44,045 nucleotides of DNA from contig CAIQPK010000046.1 of the NCBI GenBank assembly GCA_903873705.1, positions 1 to 44,045 of the forward strand, read 5' to 3'. The DNA comes from an uncultured Acidobacteriota bacterium (GTDB taxonomy: Bacteria; Acidobacteriota; Terriglobia; Terriglobales; Acidobacteriaceae). Positions within the stretch are counted from its first letter, which is position 1; every line of letters begins with the position of its first letter. Below the pieces are notes generated by a model. It was given only the letters and a program-made list of their open reading frames with translations, was not told the DNA's origin and did no database searches. Shown here in pieces: positions 34,779-41,228 of this stretch. The position numbers and the translations under genes are program-made.

Positions 34779-36134
34779 ATGAAGAAGGTCACTCTCCCCA
34801 GCCTCGGTCTCATCGTTCTCGCCGCACTCAGCAGCGTCACGGCCCAGCAGCCCACAACTCCCGCCGCCACCACCCCTGTCGCCATATCCCTGGACGAAGC
34901 CATCCAGCGCGCCCGCGGAGCCGACACCACCTACGCCTCAGCCCTCGCGGAATCCGGCATCGCCGACGCCCAGCGTGGCATCGCCCGCTCCGGCCTGCTC
35001 CCCGGCGTCGTCTACCACAATCAGTATCTCTACACCCAGGGCCAGCCCTCCGGCGCCACGACACCTACCTCAGCCGGAACCTCCGCCCCTGCCATCCGCT
35101 TCATCGCCAACAATGATGTCCACGAGTACATGAGCCAGGGCGTCGTCACCGAAACCATCGGCGGCGCCAGCCTCGTCGACTTCCGCAAAGCCGTAGCCGA
35201 CGCCGCAGCCGCCCGCGCCCGCCTCGAAGTCGCCCGCCGCGGCCTCGTCACCACCGTCGTCACCGACTACTACACCGTCCTCTCCGCAGACGCCAAACTC
35301 ACGATCACGCAACGTGCCCTCGACGAAGCCCAGGCCTTCGGCAAGAACACCCGCCAGCGAGAAGCCGTCGGCGAAGCAGCCCACGCCGACGTTGTGAAAA
35401 GCGATCTCCAGGAGCAGCAACGCCAGCGCGATCTCAACGACGCCAAACTCGCCGCCGAAAAGGCCCGTATCGAACTCGCCGTCCTCCTCTTCCCCGACCC
35501 CATGACACCCTACACCGTCACCGGCTCGCTCACCGATCTCCGCACCCTTCCCACCCGCGCCGAAGTCGACGCCGCCGCCAAAGGCAACAACCCCGACGTC
35601 CGCGCCGCGCTGCTCGCGCTCAACGCGGCAAAGCTCGGCATCACCAGCGCCAAACTCGCCTACCTCCCCGACCTCAGCCTCAACTACACCTACGGCATTG
35701 ACGCCCCCCAGTTCGCCGTCAACGCCCCCGACGGCAGCCGCAACCTCGGCTACTCCGCCTACGCCACACTCGACATCCCCGTCTGGGACTGGTTTGCCAC
35801 CAGCAACCGGATCAAGCAAAGCAAGCTCCGCGCCACCGCGGCCCAGATCGAACTCACCGCCACCCAGCGCCGCCTCATCGCCTCCCTCAACGAGCTCTAC
35901 GCTGAAGCCACCATGGCCCAGCAGCAATTAGCCCTCCTCGACCTCAGCGTCCAGACCGCCGCCGAATCCCTCCGCCTCACCAACCTCCGCTACACCGCCG
36001 GCGACGGTACCGTCCTCGAAGTAGTCGACGCCCAGAACGCCCTCACCACCGCCCAGACCGCGCAAGCCGACGGAGCCGTCCAGTACCAAACCGCACTCGC
36101 CAATCTGCAGACACTGACAGGAAAACTGCCGTGA
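34779..36134 (+). CDS. TolC-family outer membrane efflux protein (system 2)
   Basis: The protein has 451 residues from ATG 34779, preferred because GGA lies 5 bases upstream; the ATG at 34773 would add two residues. The signal peptide MKKVTLPSLGLIVLAALSSVTAQ is of the ordinary Sec type, not a lipoprotein. Two OEP domains follow: the first begins ISLDEAIQRARGADTTYASALAE; the second has VRAALLALNAAKLGITSAKLAYLPDLSLNY and SAYATLDIPVWDW. It begins the plus-strand tripartite operon, unlike system 1 where the channel gene is last. Its stop overlaps the adaptor's GTG start (GTGA). Confidence 0.92.
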   Translation: MKKVTLPSLGLIVLAALSSVTAQQPTTPAATTPVAISLDEAIQRARGADTTYASALAESGIADAQRGIARSGLLPGVVYHNQYLYTQGQPSGATTPTSAGTSAPAIRFIANNDVHEYMSQGVVTETIGGASLVDFRKAVADAAAARARLEVARRGLVTTVVTDYYTVLSADAKLTITQRALDEAQAFGKNTRQREAVGEAAHADVVKSDLQEQQRQRDLNDAKLAAEKARIELAVLLFPDPMTPYTVTGSLTDLRTLPTRAEVDAAAKGNNPDVRAALLALNAAKLGITSAKLAYLPDLSLNYTYGIDAPQFAVNAPDGSRNLGYSAYATLDIPVWDWFATSNRIKQSKLRATAAQIELTATQRRLIASLNELYAEATMAQQQLALLDLSVQTAAESLRLTNLRYTAGDGTVLEVVDAQNALTTAQTAQADGAVQYQTALANLQTLTGKLP

Positions 36135-37528
36135 CCCGAACCCCCGCTACCCTTCGCCCTTTGAGTTGTCATTCCCGCACGGAATCTGCGTCCAGCCGGC
36201 ACCGCCCCACCGTCCGGCGCGCCACCCACTTCCTCGCCGCCACCATCCTGGCCGCCCTCACCGTCACCGGCTGCAAGAAAACCGAAGAAACCCCCACCCC
36301 CGAAGTCACCGTCCAGGCCGAAAAAGTAGCTTCCACCGACCTCACCGAATACATCCACGGCGACACCGTCCTCTCCCCCCGCGCGCAGGCCGCCATCATT
36401 CCCAAGATCACCGCTCCCGTAAAAACCTTCCTCGTCCAGCGCGGAGCCCACGTAGCCGCCGGACAGCTCCTGGCCATGCTCGAAAACCGTGACCTCGCCG
36501 CCGCCGTCCAGGACAACAAGGGCGCGCTCACCCAGGCCGACGCCACCTACCAGACCACCACCAGGGCCACCGTCCCCGAAGACCTTAAGAAAGCCCAGAC
36601 CGACCTCGCCCAGGCCAGGGCCAACCTCGGCGTGGCCCAGGCCACGGCCACCGCCCGCGCCAGCCTCTTCGCCCAGGGCGCCATCCCCAAACGCGACCTC
36701 GATACCGCGAACGCCAGCCTCGTGCAGGCCCAGTCAGCTTTCGACGTCGCACAGCAACACCTCGACGGCCTCCACAGCGTCTCGCAGGAAGCCGCCATCA
36801 AGTCAGCCCAGGGCGCACTCGAATCTGCCAAAGGCAAATACGCCGGCGCAGCAGCCGATCTCGCCTTCTCCGAAATCCGCTCCCCCATCGCTGGCGTCGT
36901 CACCGACCGCCCCATCTTCGCCGGCGAAATGCCCGCCTCCGGCCAGCCCGTCGTCACGGTTATGGACACCTCCTTCATGGTCGCCAAGCTCCACCTCTCT
37001 CAGGAGCAGGTCACCCACATCAAGCTAGGCGCCGACGCCCTCGCCAAAACCGCTGGCATGGACGAGCCCACCCACGGCAAAGTCACCCTCATCAGCCCGG
37101 CAGTTGACCCCGGCACCACCACCATTGAAGTCTGGGTCACCATCCCCAACAAAGACGGCTCCCTCAAAGCCGGCGGCTCCGTCCACATCGCCATCGCCAG
37201 CCAGACCCTCTCCAACATCCTCACCGTCCCCAACGAAGCCATCATCGCCACCAAGTCCGGCTCCCCCGCCGTCATGGTCATCGGCCCTGACAGCATCGCC
37301 CACCAGAAAGCCATCAAGACCGGCATCACCGACGGCAAAGATACCCAGGTCCTCTCTGGCGTCAAGGCCGGCGATCAAGTCGTCACCGGCGGCGCCTACG
37401 GCATGGACGACGGAACCAAGGTGAAAATCGGCCCCGCCGATGACGACGACGCCAAACCCGCAGCCGGCAAGCCTGACGATGACGACGACAAGAAGCCCGC
37501 CGCAGGCAAAGCTAAGGGAGACGACTAG
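36131..37528 (+). CDS. RND efflux adaptor lipoprotein with Asp-rich C-terminal tail (system 2)
   Basis: The 465-residue protein starts at GTG 36131, overlapping the channel gene by four bases. A lipobox ends at C48 (LAALTVTGC) behind an unusually long polar N-terminus of about 33 residues, part of which is encoded by a dispersed repeat. The lipoyl-like halves are PVKTFLVQRGAHVAAGQLLAML and SEIRSPIAGVVTDRPIFAGE, around a long coiled coil. The last 30 residues carry two acidic tracts (DDDDAKPAAGKP and DDDDDKKPAAGK), unusual in adaptors and a possible metal-binding tail. It joins the channel before it and the permease after it. A metal or antibiotic substrate cannot be distinguished with confidence. 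Confidence 0.9.
   Translation: MTRTPATLRPLSCHSRTESASSRHRPTVRRATHFLAATILAALTVTGCKKTEETPTPEVTVQAEKVASTDLTEYIHGDTVLSPRAQAAIIPKITAPVKTFLVQRGAHVAAGQLLAMLENRDLAAAVQDNKGALTQADATYQTTTRATVPEDLKKAQTDLAQARANLGVAQATATARASLFAQGAIPKRDLDTANASLVQAQSAFDVAQQHLDGLHSVSQEAAIKSAQGALESAKGKYAGAAADLAFSEIRSPIAGVVTDRPIFAGEMPASGQPVVTVMDTSFMVAKLHLSQEQVTHIKLGADALAKTAGMDEPTHGKVTLISPAVDPGTTTIEVWVTIPNKDGSLKAGGSVHIAIASQTLSNILTVPNEAIIATKSGSPAVMVIGPDSIAHQKAIKTGITDGKDTQVLSGVKAGDQVVTGGAYGMDDGTKVKIGPADDDDAKPAAGKPDDDDDKKPAAGKAKGDD
36166..36190. repeat. TTGTCATTCCCGCACGGAA element inside the adaptor gene
   Basis: This sequence, of the TGTCATTC type, encodes part of the long N-terminal extension (LSCHSRTESA) before the lipobox. It resembles the head of the dispersed TGTCATTCTGAGCGC repeats; membership of the same family is likely but not certain. 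Confidence 0.4.
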
Positions 37529-37531
37529 CCT

Positions 37532-40500
37532 ATGCCGGCCGACGTCCCCGAGCAAAACCAAGCCGCCACCTTCTGGATCACCCGCCACGCCACCACGATC
37601 CTCTTCTTCCTGATCGTCATCAGCATGGCCGGAATCTATCTCTCCCAGAAGATCCCCATCTCCGTCTTCCCCGACACCAACTTTCCCCGGGTCGTCATCG
37701 GCATCGACAACGGCGTCATGCCCGTCGAGCAGATGCAGGTCACCGTCACCAAACCCATCGAGGACGCCGTCAACACCGTCCCCGGCCTGCTCACCGTCCG
37801 CTCCACCACCAGCCGCGGCTCGGCTGAAGTCAGCCTCTTCTTCGACTGGAACGCCGACATGTTCCGCACCCTGCAACTGGTCGATGCCGCACTCTCGAAG
37901 GTGCGTCAGAACCTTCCCACCACCGCCATCATCACCACCAACCGCCTCACCTTTGCCACCTTCCCCATCGTCGGCTACAGCCTCACATCCAATACCGTTT
38001 CCCTTCCCGCGCTCTGGGAGCTCGCCACCTACCAGCTCAAGCCGCCTCTCAACCGTCTCGACGGCGTCAGCAGCGTCACCGTACAAGGCGAGCAGATCCC
38101 CAACTACGAAATCGTCCCCGCGCCCGAGAAGCTGATCGCATCAGGCGTCACCGTCACCGACCTCCTCAACGCCGTCCAGCTTTCCAACGTCGTCGCCTCT
38201 CCAGGCCTCTATCAAACCCAGCACGAGCTCGTCCTCGCACTCGTCGGTGCACAAGTCCACGACGCCCCCGGCCTGGCGCAGATCGTCATCAAGAACACCG
38301 CCGCCGGTGCGCCAATCCGTGTAGGCGACGTCGCCCAGGTCCGCCAGGCCGTCGAACCCGCCTACACCATGGTCCGCGCCGACGCCCGGCCCGCCGTCCT
38401 CATCAACATCACCCGCCAGCCCTCCAGCAACACCGTGCAGGTAGCCGACGAAGTCGCCGCCGAGATCGAGACCCTCAAAGCGAACCTCCCACCCGGCGTC
38501 ACCATCAAGCCCTACTACGACCAGTCCGAGCTCGTCCGCGACAGCATCAGCAGCGTCCGCGACGCCATCATCATCGGCCTTATACTGGCCACCATCATCA
38601 TCATCGTATTCCTCCGCGACTGGCGCTCCTCCCTCGTCGCCGGCCTAGTTATCCCCACCACCATCGCCATCACCATGGTCTTCCTCTACGTCCTGGGTGA
38701 AAGCTTCAACCTCATGACACTCGGCGGCCTCGCCGCGGCCGTCGGCCTGGTCATCGACGACGCCATCGTCGTCGTCGAAAACATCGTCCTCCACCGCGCC
38801 CACGGCGAAGACCGCATCGAAGCCATACGCAAGGCACTGCACGAAATCACCACGCCGCTCATCGGCTCCACCATCACCCCGATCGTCGTTTTCCTCCCCC
38901 TCATCTCCGTCTCCGGCGTCACCGGCAGCTTCTTCCGCGCACTCGCCATCACCATGACGGTTTCGCTGCTCTCCTCCCTCCTTCTCGCGCTCACCTGGAC
39001 ACCCGCCCTCAGCTACCTCCTCCTTCGCAAGGAAACCACCCACAACGACACCGCCGCCGACCACGACCACGAGTCCGGCATGATGGGCCGCATCCTCGAC
39101 TTCCACGGCCGCACCTTGAAGTACGCCCTCGAACGTCCGCTCGCCCTCTTCGCCATCTGCGGGCTCCTCGCCATCGGCATCTACGGCGGCTACCGTGCCC
39201 TCGGGACTGACCTCCTCCCCGAAATGGACGAAGGCGGCTTCATCCTCGACTACATCACTCCCCCCGGCAGTTCCCTCGCCGAAACCGACCGCATCATCCA
39301 CCACGTCGAGCAAATCCTCAAAGACACGCCCGAGGTCGAAAGCACCTCCCGCCGTACCGGCCTGCAGCTAGGCCTTGCCGCGGTCACTGAAGCCAACTAC
39401 GGCGACATCAGCGTCAAGCTCAAGTCCAAACGCAGCCGCGGCATTGACGAGGTCATCTCCGATGTCCGCGCCGAGGTCAAAAAGACCGAGCCCGAGCTCG
39501 ACGTCGAGTTCACACAGGTCCTCCAGGACATGATCGGCGATCTCTCCAACGCACCCGAGCCCATCCAGATCAAACTCTTCAACGAGAACCCAGTCGTCCT
39601 GAACAGCGTCGCTACCCGCGTAGCCGACACCCTCAAATCCATGGACAAGCAGGGCGTCGTCGACGTCGAAGACGGCCTCGAAAACACCACCAGCGGCCCC
39701 GCCACCTCCTTCCAGATCAACCCCGACGTAGCCGGCCGCCTCGGCTTCACCGGCGACGACGTCTCCACTGACGCCGAAGCCATCGTCGAAGGCGTCGAGG
39801 CCACCGTCCCGCTCATCGCCAACGACCGCTCCTACCCCATCCGCGTCCGCTTCCCTGACGCCAACCGTGCCTCGCTCGACGCCATCAAGAACACCAACAT
39901 AGCCAGCTCCACCGGCCACCTCGCCACCCTCGGTGAGTTAGCCACCGCCACCGAGCTCCCCGGCCAACAGGAAATCCGCCGCGAAAACCTCCAGCGTGAA
40001 GTCATCGTCACCGCCCGCCTCGAAGGCTCCGACCTCGGCAGCGCCATCAAGAGCGTCCAATCCGCCGTCGACGCCCTCCACCTCCCCAAAGACGTCCGCG
40101 TCGTCTACGGTGGCACCTACGAAGAACAGCAAAAGTCTTTCTCCCAACTCACCCAGGTCCTCCTGCTCGCCCTCGTCCTCGTCTTCGGCGTTCTCCTCGC
40201 CGAGTTCCGCAACCTCTCCGCCCCATTCGCCATCCTCATCTCCTCTGTCCTCTCCACCGGAGGCGTCATCGCCGCGCTGCTCGTCACACGGACCACCTTC
40301 AGTGTCGCCTCCTTCATGGGCCTCATCATGGTCATCGGCATCGTCGCCAAAAACGGCATCCTGCTCCTCGACGCCGAAGCCCGCTTCCGCGCCGAAGGCA
40401 TGGACCTCGAAGAAGCAATGCTCCACGCCGCCCGCCGCCGCCTCCGCCCCATCCTCATGACCGCCCTCGCCGCCATCACCGGAATGCTGCCCCTCGCCTT

Positions 40501-40663
40501 CGCCCTCGGCGCCGGCTCGCAGATGCTCCAGCCCCTCGCCATCGCCGTCATCGGTGGCCTCCTCATCTCCATGCTGCTCTCGCTCGTCGTCACCCCCGTC
40601 GTCTTCTACCGCCTCACCCGCACCAGGGCCGACGCCACACCCGCTCCCGCACCTGCGCAATAA
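37532..40663 (+). CDS. RND efflux permease (system 2)
   Basis: The 1043-residue protein begins 3 bases after the adaptor stop. Twelve membrane helices are expected. KIPISVFPDTNFPRVVIGIDN is the family's opening periplasmic motif; TM4 has GLVIDDAIVVVEN with D409-D410, and the second half GLIMVIGIVAKNGILLLDAEA. The loop near residue 505-518 is rich in His and Asp (HNDTAADHDHESG), and PEMDEGGFILDYITPPG resembles metal-exporting CusA/CzcA-like members, while the double Asp is as in drug pumps. So it lies between the two groups, and the substrate is open. The His/Asp loop faces the cytoplasm and, with the acidic tail of the adaptor, hints at a cation. Confidence 0.92.
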   Translation: MPADVPEQNQAATFWITRHATTILFFLIVISMAGIYLSQKIPISVFPDTNFPRVVIGIDNGVMPVEQMQVTVTKPIEDAVNTVPGLLTVRSTTSRGSAEVSLFFDWNADMFRTLQLVDAALSKVRQNLPTTAIITTNRLTFATFPIVGYSLTSNTVSLPALWELATYQLKPPLNRLDGVSSVTVQGEQIPNYEIVPAPEKLIASGVTVTDLLNAVQLSNVVASPGLYQTQHELVLALVGAQVHDAPGLAQIVIKNTAAGAPIRVGDVAQVRQAVEPAYTMVRADARPAVLINITRQPSSNTVQVADEVAAEIETLKANLPPGVTIKPYYDQSELVRDSISSVRDAIIIGLILATIIIIVFLRDWRSSLVAGLVIPTTIAITMVFLYVLGESFNLMTLGGLAAAVGLVIDDAIVVVENIVLHRAHGEDRIEAIRKALHEITTPLIGSTITPIVVFLPLISVSGVTGSFFRALAITMTVSLLSSLLLALTWTPALSYLLLRKETTHNDTAADHDHESGMMGRILDFHGRTLKYALERPLALFAICGLLAIGIYGGYRALGTDLLPEMDEGGFILDYITPPGSSLAETDRIIHHVEQILKDTPEVESTSRRTGLQLGLAAVTEANYGDISVKLKSKRSRGIDEVISDVRAEVKKTEPELDVEFTQVLQDMIGDLSNAPEPIQIKLFNENPVVLNSVATRVADTLKSMDKQGVVDVEDGLENTTSGPATSFQINPDVAGRLGFTGDDVSTDAEAIVEGVEATVPLIANDRSYPIRVRFPDANRASLDAIKNTNIASSTGHLATLGELATATELPGQQEIRRENLQREVIVTARLEGSDLGSAIKSVQSAVDALHLPKDVRVVYGGTYEEQQKSFSQLTQVLLLALVLVFGVLLAEFRNLSAPFAILISSVLSTGGVIAALLVTRTTFSVASFMGLIMVIGIVAKNGILLLDAEARFRAEGMDLEEAMLHAARRRLRPILMTALAAITGMLPLAFALGAGSQMLQPLAIAVIGGLLISMLLSLVVTPVVFYRLTRTRADATPAPAPAQ

Positions 40664-40691
40664 GCGTCCACCACGCTCTCACTATTTGACC

Positions 40692-40705
40692 GCTCCGAAC
40701 GGAGC
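40692..40705. promoter_or_regulatory. Perfect dyad GCTCCG-AA-CGGAGC before the HTH-Mop gene
   Basis: The dyad lies 19 bases before the ATG of the regulator gene and 29 bases after the permease stop. It may be an mRNA hairpin or an autoregulatory site. Only the symmetry supports it. Confidence 0.35.
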
Positions 40706-40723
40706 ACACAAGGAAACCACACC

Positions 40724-41149
40724 ATGGCCATCACCCCGATGCTCAGCCCTCGTGAAGCCGCCCGCATGCTCGGCATCAGCTATCCCACCATCAAGCAGTG
40801 GATCCTCCACGGCAAGCTCAAGACCGTCCCCACCCCCGGCGGCCACCACCGCATCTCCGAATCCGCTCTCAAACCCTTCCTGGCCAAGGACAAACTGAAA
40901 CCTGAAACCGAGTCCCGCGAGCGCTATCGCCGCGTCTCCGGCCGCAACCAGATCCTCGGCAAGGTCATGAGTGTCCGTATCGAAGGTCTCCTCGCCGAGG
41001 TCGTCCTCAGCATCGAAGGCCAGCACATCACCAGCATCATCACCGCAGAAGCCGCCCGCGAACTTGGCCTCAAAAAAGGCATGACCGCCGCCGCCCTCAT
41101 CAAGTCCACCGACGTCATGATCGAACGCCTCGACGAGATCGAGGACTAA
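40724..41149 (+). CDS. HTH (MerR/excisionase-like) - Mop/TOBE domain protein
   Basis: The protein has 141 residues. Residues 7-52 form an excisionase/MerR-type winged helix (LSPREAARMLGISYPTIKQW, then LKTVPTPGGHHRIS). Residues about 73-138 form a Mop/TOBE domain (GRNQILGKVMSVRIEGLLAEV, shortened: NQILGKVMSV; ITSIITAEAARELGLKKGM; AAALIKSTDVMIE), the small oligomeric molybdate-binding fold. Such proteins are likely oxyanion-responsive regulators or molybdate-storage-linked proteins. It follows the efflux permease by 60 bases on the same strand, so it may share its transcript. No molybdate transporter or molybdoenzyme is in the window, so the regulated genes are unknown. Confidence 0.86.
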   Translation: MAITPMLSPREAARMLGISYPTIKQWILHGKLKTVPTPGGHHRISESALKPFLAKDKLKPETESRERYRRVSGRNQILGKVMSVRIEGLLAEVVLSIEGQHITSIITAEAARELGLKKGMTAAALIKSTDVMIERLDEIED

Positions 41150-41192
41150 AACACGCGCTGGCACCAGGCTGCACATTTCAATTCACATAAAA

Positions 41193-41220
41193 TTGCAGAC
41201 TACGACTTGATTCGTATATA
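41193..41220 (+). promoter_or_regulatory. Sigma70 promoter directly before the second receptor gene
   Basis: TTGCAG (41193-41198), 16 bases, then TATATA (41215-41220). Transcription would start near 41227, almost at the ATG of 41229. Confidence 0.55.
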
Positions 41221-41228
41221 TTCGCGGA

